NCBI GenBank assembly: GCA_030524545.1
Contig: JAUNGM010000028.1
Span: 1 to 53,071, forward strand
Source: Eubacteriales bacterium
GTDB taxonomy: Bacteria > Bacillota > Clostridia > Lachnospirales > Lachnospiraceae
Direction: 5' to 3'
Length of the DNA stretch: 53,071 nucleotides
Shown here: one piece after another, positions 44,790 through 53,071 of the stretch
How the letters are laid out: each line of letters begins with the position of its first letter
Numbering within the stretch: the stretch's first letter is position 1
Notes under the pieces: model-generated
Seen by the model: only the letters and a program-made list of their open reading frames with translations
Databases searched by the model: none
What the model was told of the DNA's origin: nothing
Program-made: the position numbers and the translations under genes

Positions 44790-45642
44790 ATGAAGAAGTA
44801 TCTGATTACTAGTTGCTGAGGGTTGAGAAATGTGATTTTGACTATATCATCAATTTGGCAGCAGAATTTCAAGTTGATCGTTCCATTGCAAATACGGAAG
44901 TATTTGTACAGTCCAAGGTTATGGGAACTGTGAATCTTCTCCAGAGAGCAAACGAGGCATGGTATGATAAGTAAACTAAAATCTGGAAGGATGGCAAGAT
45001 ATATTTGCAGGTTTCAACAGGTTATTTCATGGAAAACACTCCCCTGTCTTCTCACGGTCCGTATTCTTCTTCCAAGGCTAGTGCAGACCATTTTGTTATG
45101 GTATTTCACGATACATACGGTATGCCGATTAATATGACGAGAGATGCAGTAATAATTATGGCCCGTTTCAGTTTCCGGAAAAGTTAATTCCGCTGATGAT
45201 TAACAATGCGAAACATTACAAGCGGCTATCAATATATGGTGATGGAATTCAGATTCGTGATTGGGTGTATGTGGAGGATCGCTTCAAGGCTATTGATATG
45301 GCAACAAAGGGAGGCAAGGTTGGCGAAGTCTATAATGTCGGAGGCATGATGAGCGTTCGAACATCTTTATTGTAAAAACTATTTTGAAAAGCTTTATGAC
45401 CGTCTGCAAGATGATAGTATTTCAAAAGAATTCATCAAACATGTAGAAGATCGTCTCGGTTATGATTGTCGCTATTATATTGATCCTACCCAAATTAGGA
45501 ATGATTGAGTTGGTATCCGGAGACACCATTTGAAAAAATAATTGTGCTGACTATGGGGGATTTGGCAAATGAAGAGTTGATGAAGAATGTCACTAGCGGC
45601 AGCTACCAGAAATACTATAAAGATATGTATAAGAGTAAATGA
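44790..45642 (+). pseudogene. rfbB: dTDP-glucose 4,6-dehydratase, inactivated
   Basis: Pieces of RfbB appear in order but in shifting frames with stops and deletions. MKKYLIT at 44790 is followed soon by a stop. FDYIINLAAEFQVDRSIANT and FVQSKVMGTVNLLQRANEA follow after loss of the NAD-binding start. Then come [54 protein letters not shown] and NVGGMMSV, and a displaced tail WYPETPFEKI ending YYKDMYKSK at 45642. The intact enzyme is ~340-350 residues; here several indels and a missing nucleotide-binding loop rule out function. Confidence 0.93.
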
Positions 45643-45654
45643 GAGGGCAAATAG

Positions 45655-46569
45655 ATGAAGTTTTTTGTGACGGGTGTTGGTGGACAGTTGGGGCATGATG
45701 TGATAAAAGAACTGGCAAAGCGTGGTTATGAGAGCGTGGGTTCAGATATCCAGCCTATTTATTCTGGAGTATCAGATGATTCGGCTGTAACCATGATGCA
45801 TTATATTCAGTTGGACATTACGGATAAAAAGGCAGTAGAAAAAGTGATTACAGAAGTTAAACCGGACGCTGTCATTCATTGTGCTGCATGGACTGCAGTG
45901 GATATGGCAGAGGATGATGATAAGGTCGAAAAGGTTCGTGCAATTAATGCGGGTGGTACCCAGAACATCGCGAATGTCTGCAAGAAACTGGACTGTAAGC
46001 TGACCTATATTTCTACAGACTATGTATTTGATGGACAGGGGACTGAGCCGTGGAAGCCAGATTGTAAAGACTATAAGCCGTTGAATGTGTACGGACAGAC
46101 AAAGTTGGAAGGAGAGCTGGCAGTTAGCAATACATTGGATAAATATTTCATCGTCCGTATTGCATGGGTGTTTGGGCTAAATGGTAAGAACTTCATTAAG
46201 ACAATGATAAATGTGGGAAAGGCTTGCGATACTGTTCGTGTTGTCTATGATCAGATTGGTACGCCGACATATACATTAGATTTGGCGCGTCTACTAGTTG
46301 ACATGAATGGAACGGAGAAGTATGGCTATTATCATGTAACTAATGAGGGCGGCTATATTAGCTGGTATGATTTTGCGGTTGAGATATACAGGCAGTATGG
46401 ATTAAAGACTAACATTATTCCTGTAACAACAGAAGAATATGGTTTAAGCAAGGCAAATCGTCCTTTCAATAGCCGGATGGACAAAAGCAAACTTGTAGAG
46501 GCAGGTTTTGAATTACTTCCGACTTGGAAGGATGCTGTCAGCAGATATTTAAAGGAGGAACAATTGTAA
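45655..46569 (+). CDS. rfbD: dTDP-4-dehydrorhamnose reductase
   Basis: 304 residues, the last step of dTDP-L-rhamnose synthesis. SDR enzyme with the N-terminal FVTGVGGQLGHDVIKEL loop, CAAWTAVDMAEDD, YISTDYVFDGQG and the YGQTKLEGE catalytic Tyr-Lys. GAGGG precedes ATG 45655. The TAA overlaps the rfbC ATG by one base. Confidence 0.96.
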   Translation: MKFFVTGVGGQLGHDVIKELAKRGYESVGSDIQPIYSGVSDDSAVTMMHYIQLDITDKKAVEKVITEVKPDAVIHCAAWTAVDMAEDDDKVEKVRAINAGGTQNIANVCKKLDCKLTYISTDYVFDGQGTEPWKPDCKDYKPLNVYGQTKLEGELAVSNTLDKYFIVRIAWVFGLNGKNFIKTMINVGKACDTVRVVYDQIGTPTYTLDLARLLVDMNGTEKYGYYHVTNEGGYISWYDFAVEIYRQYGLKTNIIPVTTEEYGLSKANRPFNSRMDKSKLVEAGFELLPTWKDAVSRYLKEEQL

Positions 46570-47168
46570 TGGGGCAGATTAAAATAGAGAAAAATGTTGC
46601 TGGTATTGAAGGGCTATGCGTAATCAAACCGGCTGTTCATGGAGATAGCCGTGGCTATTTTATGGAAACATATAACAAACGAGACATGGAAGAAAATGGT
46701 ATAGATATTGTTTTTGTTCAGGATAACCAGAGCCTGAGTACAAGGGGCGTTCTTCGGGGACTTCACTTCCAGAAGCGCTTTCCACAGACAAAATTGGTTC
46801 GTGTAATCAAAGGCTCCGTATTTGATGTGGCTGTTGATTTGCGGTCTGGAAGTGAGACTTATGGAAAGTGGTATGGTATTGAATTGACGGAAGAGAATAA
46901 GAAGCAGTTTTTGATTCCAAGAGGATTTGCTCATGGTTTTCTAGTTTTGTCTGACACTGCAGAGTTCTGTTATAAATGTGATGACTTCTACCATCCGAAC
47001 GATGAGGGGGGTGTGGCATGGAATGACCCAGAAATTGGAATTGAATGGCCTAAGTTGAAAGGAATGTATAAAGGTACAGCAAGTGCTGAAGGATATAGTG
47101 TTTATGGTACATCTTTGAAGCTTAGTGATAAAGATCAGAAATGGCCGGGGATTAATGACATATTTTAA
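46569..47168 (+). CDS. rfbC: dTDP-4-dehydrorhamnose 3,5-epimerase
   Basis: 199 residues from ATG 46569, set by AAAGGAGG 10 nt upstream inside the end of rfbD. Cupin-fold epimerase with HGDSRGYFMETYNK, FVQDNQSLSTRGVLRGLHFQ, VFDVAVDLRSGSETYGKW and PRGFAHGFLVLSD. Complete and apparently functional. Confidence 0.96.
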   Translation: MGQIKIEKNVAGIEGLCVIKPAVHGDSRGYFMETYNKRDMEENGIDIVFVQDNQSLSTRGVLRGLHFQKRFPQTKLVRVIKGSVFDVAVDLRSGSETYGKWYGIELTEENKKQFLIPRGFAHGFLVLSDTAEFCYKCDDFYHPNDEGGVAWNDPEIGIEWPKLKGMYKGTASAEGYSVYGTSLKLSDKDQKWPGINDIF

Positions 47169-47184
47169 GAGAGGATACTATATT

Positions 47185-48345
47185 ATGAACTCTGAAAAAG
47201 CAAAAGTAATTGCGTTTTATTTGCCACAATATCACTGCATCCCTGAAAATGATAAGTGGTGGGGCAAAGGATTTACTGAATGGACTAATACAAAGAAAGC
47301 GGTTCCGTTGTTTGAAGGACATTATCAACCTAAAACTCCATTAAATCAGAATTATTATAATTTGTTAGATCCCAGTGTAATGAGAGAGCAAGCAAAGCTA
47401 GCAAAAGAATATAAAATTTATGGATTTTGTTATTATCATTATTGGTTTAAAAATGGAAAAAAACTTTTGGAAAAACCAATTGAAAATATGCTGAATGACA
47501 AGGAAGTAGATATTCCATTTTGTTTATCTTGGGCTAATGAAAATTGGTCTAGGCGTTGGGATGGTGGGAAAAACGAGGTTATAATGCCGCAGGATTATGG
47601 AGATAAAAAAGAGTGGAAAAAACATTTTGATTACTTATTATCTTTTTTTAAGGACGACAGATACATAAAAATTGATGGAAAGCCGTTACTTGTGATTTAT
47701 AAACCTCAGTTAATTCCGAGACTAGGAAAAATGTTGGATTATTTTAGAGAAAGAGCTTTGTGTGCGGGGTTTCCGGGTTTAGTTTTAATGAGTCAGCATC
47801 CTTCTTGGATTACAGATAAAAGATACAATAAAAAATATTTTGATTACATAATAAAGTTTGAACCTTTTTTTACCTATTCAACAATGAATAAGTGCATTAG
47901 TCTTGAGGGGAATAGTTTTAATAATAGAATTTGGAATATAATCAATGAGAATGAAGTTCTATTAAAAATTCTAGAAATAGGAAAAAAGATAAGGGATGTC
48001 TTTTCAAATATGGATAAGTCGGATGCGGGAAGTTTGACCATTAAAGATTATGATGAATATTGGAATTATATATTAGATAACAAAATAAGATCAGATTTAT
48101 TAATAAGTGGAGCTTTTACAGACTGGGATAATACAGCAAGAAAAGTAAATGGAATGATGTTTCAAGGTGCTTCTCCGGAGAAGTTCGAAAGATATCTGTC
48201 AAAGTTAGTTATAAATAATCAGAGTAAAGATAAATTGGTATTTATTAATGCATGGAATGAATGGGCTGAAGGTGCCTATCTCGAACCAGACGAGAAATTT
48301 GGTTATTCATATCTTGAAGCTGTTAAGAGAGCATTAATCAAGTGA
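47185..48345 (+). CDS. WbsX-type glycosyltransferase
   Basis: 386 residues from ATG 47185 (GAGAGG upstream; the longer frame overlaps rfbC). The N-terminal KVIAFYLPQYHCIPENDKWW, GFTEWTN, GFCYYHYWF and LSWANENWSRRWDG are the hallmarks of the WbsX/rhamnan-synthesis F-like family, followed late by INAWNEWAEGAYLEPD. These proteins occur in O-antigen and capsule clusters and are treated as glycosyltransferases. Clearly lower GC than the first half of the window. Confidence 0.9.
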   Translation: MNSEKAKVIAFYLPQYHCIPENDKWWGKGFTEWTNTKKAVPLFEGHYQPKTPLNQNYYNLLDPSVMREQAKLAKEYKIYGFCYYHYWFKNGKKLLEKPIENMLNDKEVDIPFCLSWANENWSRRWDGGKNEVIMPQDYGDKKEWKKHFDYLLSFFKDDRYIKIDGKPLLVIYKPQLIPRLGKMLDYFRERALCAGFPGLVLMSQHPSWITDKRYNKKYFDYIIKFEPFFTYSTMNKCISLEGNSFNNRIWNIINENEVLLKILEIGKKIRDVFSNMDKSDAGSLTIKDYDEYWNYILDNKIRSDLLISGAFTDWDNTARKVNGMMFQGASPEKFERYLSKLVINNQSKDKLVFINAWNEWAEGAYLEPDEKFGYSYLEAVKRALIK

Positions 48346-48367
48346 TTATAGAGACGGAGAAATGGCA

Positions 48368-49123
48368 ATGGTACTGATTATTACGGCATGTATAAAACCA
48401 CAAAACTCAATAAGTAATATTGCTATTCGTGATGAAAATATAAGATTACAGCAATATTTAGAAAGTTTAGAGTTTTATATTAATTCTGAGAGTATCACTG
48501 ATATAATATTTTGCGATAATAGTGCAACAAGTTTTGATGAGTCCTTGTTGGTGAAACTCGCAAAAAAGAAAAACAAAAATTTAGAAATACATAGATTTAA
48601 ATCCAACACGTTAGCTTGTGCAACAAGAGGAAAAAGCTATGGCGAATATGAAATAATGAAATATGTTTTTGAACATAGTTATTTGGTTAAACAACATAAT
48701 TGTTTTGTTAAAATTACTGGAAGGCTTATTGTAAAAAATTTTGATAAAATTGTTAGGAAATTAAGTGATAAAAATAATTATTTCGTTTTTTTGGGAAATC
48801 CCATAAATAGAAATGGCAAAAAGATAGATACAAGATTTTATTCTATGAAAGTGGATGATTTTAAAAAAATTGAGAAAAATTTGGGCTCTCAAATAAACGA
48901 ATTAGAAGGTTTTACTTTAGAACGGAGTTTTTTTGAAGTAATTGATAGTACGGGTACAAATTTTCGTATGCTTCCACTATATCCTCAATATGAAGGTATT
49001 TCTGGAAGCACAGGAATAGATTATTCGAATGTAAAGTTAAAGTTCGTTAAGCTTTTGTTAAAGAATGTTGCTATGAAGTTGTTTGATCTAACGCAAAGGT
49101 GGGGAATGCAAGATGAAAATTAA
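48368..49123 (+). CDS. Putative glycosyltransferase of unknown family
   Basis: 251 residues from ATG 48368, favoured over ATG 48362 because GGAG at 48356-48359 gives 8-nt spacing. Starts MVLIITACIKP, then FCDNSATSFDE, TRGKSYGEYEIMKYVFEHS and HNCFVKITGRLIV: a GT-A-like flow with a possible Asp-based metal site, as in small capsule transferases. I do not recognise a named family with certainty. Its stop overlaps the polymerase gene by 11 nt. AT-rich. Confidence 0.6.
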   Translation: MVLIITACIKPQNSISNIAIRDENIRLQQYLESLEFYINSESITDIIFCDNSATSFDESLLVKLAKKKNKNLEIHRFKSNTLACATRGKSYGEYEIMKYVFEHSYLVKQHNCFVKITGRLIVKNFDKIVRKLSDKNNYFVFLGNPINRNGKKIDTRFYSMKVDDFKKIEKNLGSQINELEGFTLERSFFEVIDSTGTNFRMLPLYPQYEGISGSTGIDYSNVKLKFVKLLLKNVAMKLFDLTQRWGMQDEN

Positions 49124-50339
49124 AATACATAAATACTGCCCACCAGTAATAATTCTTTTTATAGTATTATACCCAAAAGTATTAGACTATATTCCAGCAT
49201 GCAACTCTCTAATACATATAATATATATTTTGCAAATTGTATTTGCGTTTTTTGTTTTGGGTTCAAGAATAGTCAGGATATTTATAGAGAAAAGAATGTT
49301 GGATAACAGAGAAAGATGTTTTGTTACTATTCTCATTTTTATTAATCTTGGATTTTTTCTGTCAGATTTCTATGTAGGTGTATTTAGTCAAACCTTTACG
49401 ATTAATATAAGGCGAACGGCACTTATTTTAGCACTATATTATTATATTGAACAGGCGAATGCTGATAAAAGATATAATATTATAAAAAGTAGTTATTATT
49501 ATTTGACAGCATTAATGTTTTTTAATTTAGTGCTAAAGGTGATGTTTCCAAAAGGTATGGCAGGTATGTTTATGTATACAACCGAGGGATATCTAGCTTG
49601 GACTGATACTATCGGTTTTTTGGATGCAGATAATAGAGTATCTCTATTTGCTTTTCTGTATTTCTTCATAGCACACATATATATAGAATTATATTGTGAT
49701 GGTATACATGCGTACAAAAAAAATAACTATATAATTACATATATATTAGTAATCGTCAATATACTTTTGTCAAAAAGCGGCAGTGGTGTGTTAGCGATGT
49801 TGGTATTACTATTACTTGTTTTTTTTATAAAGAGTAAAAAAAGTATAGGAAATATAGTTTCTTGGAAAGGTTTAACTATTATTTCAATTGTTATCGCTTT
49901 TTTTGTAACAGGTAAGATGACAAATGTTGTTTCATGGCTTGGATCTCTTATGGGAAAAGGAGTATCATTATCAGGCAGAACTGCGATATGGGCCATGGCC
50001 GTTGAAAAAATAATAAACTCTCCGATTATTGGATATGGAACATTGGAGGAAGGGGCTTTTTTTAATATTGGATATTATACTTGGTATGCGCATGACCAAT
50101 ACTTAGATTTTTGGCTACAAGGAGGAATCCTTACATTAATATCGTTTATAATATTGATTGGATATACACATTCAAGGATAAAAAGAGTAGCTATAAAGAA
50201 TTACTACATAGTATATGTTGCATCTTTGGTTGCTTTTCTAGCATTAGGGGTTGTTGAACATTTTGTTATTCGAAATTATTATCAATTCTGGTGTTTTATT
50301 TGTTTCGCATTTGTAATGAGTAAGGAGAAAGTGAAATGA
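49113..50339 (+). CDS. wzy: O-antigen/capsule polymerase (Wzy-like)
   Basis: 408 residues with roughly ten membrane helices and a large outer loop. The segment LSGRTAIWAMAVEKIINSPI, then GYGTLEEGAFF and AHDQYLDFWLQGG, is the recurring polymerase/ligase pattern (R in the loop, H before the next helix). Joins lipid-linked repeat units on the outer membrane face. Overlaps the preceding gene by 11 nt and the flippase by 4 nt, which implies a tight operon. Confidence 0.85.
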   Translation: MKIKIHKYCPPVIILFIVLYPKVLDYIPACNSLIHIIYILQIVFAFFVLGSRIVRIFIEKRMLDNRERCFVTILIFINLGFFLSDFYVGVFSQTFTINIRRTALILALYYYIEQANADKRYNIIKSSYYYLTALMFFNLVLKVMFPKGMAGMFMYTTEGYLAWTDTIGFLDADNRVSLFAFLYFFIAHIYIELYCDGIHAYKKNNYIITYILVIVNILLSKSGSGVLAMLVLLLLVFFIKSKKSIGNIVSWKGLTIISIVIAFFVTGKMTNVVSWLGSLMGKGVSLSGRTAIWAMAVEKIINSPIIGYGTLEEGAFFNIGYYTWYAHDQYLDFWLQGGILTLISFIILIGYTHSRIKRVAIKNYYIVYVASLVAFLALGVVEHFVIRNYYQFWCFICFAFVMSKEKVK

Positions 50340-51787
50340 AAGAAAAGTCGATAGCGAAGAACACAGTAATTTATACCGTAAAGATATTGGCCTCAATGAT
50401 ATTTCCCCTCATCACATTCCCCTACATTAGCCGCGTATTAACGCCGGAAGGTGTGGGAAAATATAATTTTTCTGCATCAGTTATTTCCTATTTTTCTTTA
50501 TTAGCAGCTTTGGGAATATCCACATATGCAATTAGAGAGGGATCAAAGGTTCGCGATGATAAGGCTAAGCTAGAAAAACTAGCTCAAGAATTGTTTACGG
50601 TAAATATGATATCGACAATATTTGCATATAGCCTTTTTTTAATAGCATTATTTACTATAGACAAGTTTATCGAGTATTGGCCTATATTACTGATTTTATC
50701 AACTACGTTGCCATTATCTGCTTTGGGAACAGAATGGATATTCAGTATATATGAGGATTATACATATATAACATATCGGAGTATTGCTTTTCAGTTCTTG
50801 TCGTTAGTATTGATGTTTATATTTGTAAAAGACCAATCAGATATAAATATATATGCATTAATTACAGTAGTGTCAAATGTTGGTTCAAATGTTTTTAATT
50901 ATATCCATGCGAATAACTATTTTCGTCATAGAATTATTATATCAAGAAGATTGAGACAGCATTTGTCTCCAATATTAATTCTTTTTGCATCTGCAGTTGC
51001 AAGCCAAATATATGTTAATTCAGATATCACTATGCTTGGTTTTTTCAAAACAGATTATGATGTGGGCTTATATTCTGCAGCAACAAAAATATATAATATT
51101 ATAAGATCTGTTTTAACAGCTTTTATTACAGTACTAACTCCTAGATTGACATTTTATTATTCACAAAAAAATAAATCGTTATATAGAAATTTGTTAAAAA
51201 AGTCATTAAGTGGATATTTGTCTATAATGATTCCAGCATCGATTGGATTATGTTCTATTTCAAAATATGCGATCATGCTTCTTTCGGGTGAGAATTATAT
51301 AGCAGCAACACCAGCTCTTAGAATACTTGCTGTCGCATTGTTATTTAGTACGATAGGTAGCTTTGTGGCAAATGAAGTACTTATTATTTTTGGCAAAGAG
51401 AAAAAGATATTAGCTGCTACAGTCACGGGAGCAATTTTCAATTTTTGCGGTAATCTTATATTGATTCCAACTATTGGTTTTGTTGGTGCGGCAATGACAA
51501 CATTACTATCTGAAGTTTTGGTTTTTGGAATACAGTTATATTATGGAAGAAAATGTGTGAAAAAAATGGAAATGGATATTTCTGAGTTGATTAAGGTACT
51601 GATTTCTTGTATTCCGATGGTTTTCATTTCTATTTTTTTGGAAAGCTTTTCAATAAATATCATATTAAAAATGGGAATTATTATAGGTTTTAGTATTTTC
51701 ACATATGTAATTTTTATAATCCTTTTACAGCATAGCATAATTGATTTGGCAAAAGAATATTTAGCTAGTAAAAAGAAAGGAGTATGA
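50336..51787 (+). CDS. wzx: Polysaccharide repeat-unit flippase (Wzx-like)
   Basis: 483 residues, about 12-14 membrane helices, MATE/MOP superfamily. The start IAKNTVIYTVKILASMIFPL, then ITFPYISRVLTPEGVGKYNF, is highly typical of oligosaccharide flippases. ATGA overlap with wzy. Transfers undecaprenyl-linked units across the membrane. Confidence 0.93.
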   Translation: MKEKSIAKNTVIYTVKILASMIFPLITFPYISRVLTPEGVGKYNFSASVISYFSLLAALGISTYAIREGSKVRDDKAKLEKLAQELFTVNMISTIFAYSLFLIALFTIDKFIEYWPILLILSTTLPLSALGTEWIFSIYEDYTYITYRSIAFQFLSLVLMFIFVKDQSDINIYALITVVSNVGSNVFNYIHANNYFRHRIIISRRLRQHLSPILILFASAVASQIYVNSDITMLGFFKTDYDVGLYSAATKIYNIIRSVLTAFITVLTPRLTFYYSQKNKSLYRNLLKKSLSGYLSIMIPASIGLCSISKYAIMLLSGENYIAATPALRILAVALLFSTIGSFVANEVLIIFGKEKKILAATVTGAIFNFCGNLILIPTIGFVGAAMTTLLSEVLVFGIQLYYGRKCVKKMEMDISELIKVLISCIPMVFISIFLESFSINIILKMGIIIGFSIFTYVIFIILLQHSIIDLAKEYLASKKKGV

Positions 51788-51794
51788 TTATAGA

Positions 51795-52718
51795 ATGTTT
51801 GTTGTTTGTTTTGGAGATGGTTTAGGGAATCAAATGTTTCAATATGCATTTTATAAAGCATTAAAAGTAGCTTATCCAAATAATAATATAAAGATGGATA
51901 TTTTCCATATATATGGAGGGCATATACATAATGGATTTGAGCTAAACAGTGTTTTTGGAATACCAATTGACGAGTGTGACCATAGAACTGCATTATTATT
52001 GTCAGATTATTGCCCTTACCAGGAAAAGAGATACTGGTTCATGAATAAAATGTATGGTATAAGACGATATTTGTTTGGTTTGAAAGAAAGCTTTATTACT
52101 CAGGATGATCCAACTTGCTATTACGATGAAGTGTTTCATTTATCTGAACTGAAATCTTATATTTTAAAGGGAAATTGGGTAAATGAAAAGTACTTTGCAA
52201 ATTGTAGAGAGGAATTGATAAAGGATTTTACTTTCCCTGAAATTGTATATGGCGCTAATAAGCATTATAAAGAAGAAATACTTAAATCTAATTCTATATC
52301 AGTTCATATAAGGAAAGGGGATTATATCAATTCGGGAATGATTAATTTACCAGTTGAATATTATAAGCAGGCAAAAAAAATAATTGAAGAGAAAGTAAGT
52401 ACTCCTAAATATTTTATTTTTACTGATGATAAACATGCTATTTCAGAATATTTAGAGGTATTCAAAGAATACATAATTGTTGAGGGGAATTCTGGGAATC
52501 AGAGCTACAGAGATATGCAATTAATGAGTTTGTGTAAGCATAATATTATTCCAAATAGTACATTTAGCTTTTGGGGGGCATATCTCAATAGCAATCCAAA
52601 TAAAATTGTAATTGCCCCAAACAAGTCAAAACTTGATTTTAGGCATCCTTTTGCATTAAAAGAATGGACTACAATCCCTTTTAATGGAAAAAATGATAGT
52701 AAGTATTTTGAGAGATAA
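51795..52718 (+). CDS. Alpha-1,2-fucosyltransferase (GT11)
   Basis: 307 residues, the usual GT11 size. Seen: the N-terminal GDGLGNQMFQYAFYKAL, the GDP-fucose-binding HIRKGDY at 171-177 (VHIRKGDYINSG), FTDDKHAISEYL, and NSTFSFWGAYLN near the end. It moves L-fucose from GDP-fucose onto a galactose-type acceptor at the 2-OH, as in bacterial H-antigen-like glycans. It uses the product of gmd-fcl and of fkp, both in this window. The SD is poor (AAAGGAG sits inside the end of wzx). AT-rich. Confidence 0.94.
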   Translation: MFVVCFGDGLGNQMFQYAFYKALKVAYPNNNIKMDIFHIYGGHIHNGFELNSVFGIPIDECDHRTALLLSDYCPYQEKRYWFMNKMYGIRRYLFGLKESFITQDDPTCYYDEVFHLSELKSYILKGNWVNEKYFANCREELIKDFTFPEIVYGANKHYKEEILKSNSISVHIRKGDYINSGMINLPVEYYKQAKKIIEEKVSTPKYFIFTDDKHAISEYLEVFKEYIIVEGNSGNQSYRDMQLMSLCKHNIIPNSTFSFWGAYLNSNPNKIVIAPNKSKLDFRHPFALKEWTTIPFNGKNDSKYFER

Positions 52719-53071
52719 TATGGTATTTTTATCATATTTTTATGATAGGTCGTTACGATAATAAATGCTTTAAGAAGGAAGAATTAAAGTTAATTTATAC
52801 AGTGAATCATACTGGTAGGTAAAGTAGAAATTGCACAAAGGTGATAAGTTTATAATCTGGTTCTTTTATGCCTAAAATACTTGTTCTTACAGTGCAGAGA
52901 TATCATAGCAACTTACTGGGGAATCGGTCAGAAAGAGGCTGAGATTGGTACAATCTATGGATTTGTATAGGATTCTTTGCAAAAAACCATCACAATACTT
53001 TCAAAGGAAGGTACCAAAGTTTGAAACAAATAAGTAGAAGACAACCAAGAAATAAAGGACATGGCAAATAA
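52719..53071 (+). other. Right-edge region without an intact gene
   Basis: 353 nt, AT-rich. One stretch near 52890-52970 reads protein-like (CRDIIATYWGIGQKEAEIGT, then IYGFV) before a stop, and short in-frame pieces follow (SLQKTITILSKEGTKV). Probably a decayed gene; not identified. No clear promoter or terminator seen. Confidence 0.35.

Overview
The window looks like chromosome of a Gram-positive, spore-forming gut Clostridia, most likely a Lachnospiraceae (Blautia/Mediterraneibacter/Ruminococcus-like). The basis is the gene order rpsF-ssb-rpsR then gdpP-rplI-dnaB, mecA, cwlD with a GH18 hydrolase, a class B sortase, an Ig-like-repeat secreted protein, a DUF1858 protein and strong AGGAGG ribosome sites. 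Nearly everything is on the + strand; only a small ferredoxin, mecA and a transposase relic are on the - strand.

Region 1 (1-6.8 kb): the end of a membrane acyltransferase, an AraC-type regulator, then a GDP-fucose block: gmd, fcl, manC, manA and an inositol-monophosphatase-like gene. Region 2 (6.8-16.1 kb): a 1,923-residue secreted protein carrying three tandem 342-residue repeats, small conserved genes, acylphosphatase, sortase B, a sirtuin and a DUF951 protein. Region 3 (16.1-22.9 kb): housekeeping genes for ribosomal proteins S6, S18 and L9, SSB, c-di-AMP phosphodiesterase and DnaB, then a MerR-type regulator, a ferredoxin and a DUF1858 protein. Region 4 (22.9-25.6 kb): a decayed mobile patch with an IS91-type transposase stub, a frameshifted small gene, a serine recombinase and a secreted protein of unknown function. 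Region 5 (25.6-34.8 kb): mecA, an AT-rich intergenic region with a good promoter, a GH18 hydrolase, cwlD, two paralogous large membrane proteins (GT-C/DUF2298 type) and an HD-domain protein.

Region 6 (34.8-36.9 kb) is the most unusual part. A stand-alone TnpB-like protein appears to have lost all three RuvC catalytic acids (D to Q, E to P, D to N). Upstream lie two 27-bp near-palindromes in inverted orientation, and downstream about 240 nt of hairpin-dense non-coding DNA. This resembles the logic of domesticated, nuclease-dead TnpB homologues (TldR type, RNA-guided repressors). Region 7 (36.9-52.7 kb): fkp (fucose salvage to GDP-fucose) followed by an increasingly AT-rich surface-polysaccharide cluster: a WecG/TagA glycosyltransferase, an acetyltransferase, two GT-B glycosyltransferases, rfbA, a wrecked rfbB, rfbD, rfbC, a WbsX-type glycosyltransferase, a further putative glycosyltransferase, a polymerase (Wzy), a flippase (Wzx) and an alpha-1,2-fucosyltransferase (GT11).

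Read together, the window encodes both de novo and salvage routes to GDP-L-fucose plus a fucosyltransferase that can use it, which suggests a fucose-bearing, possibly host-mimicking, surface glycan. dTDP-rhamnose synthesis is incomplete here because rfbB is destroyed. No tRNA, rRNA or CRISPR array was recognised. All homology calls are from reading the sequence, not from a database search.
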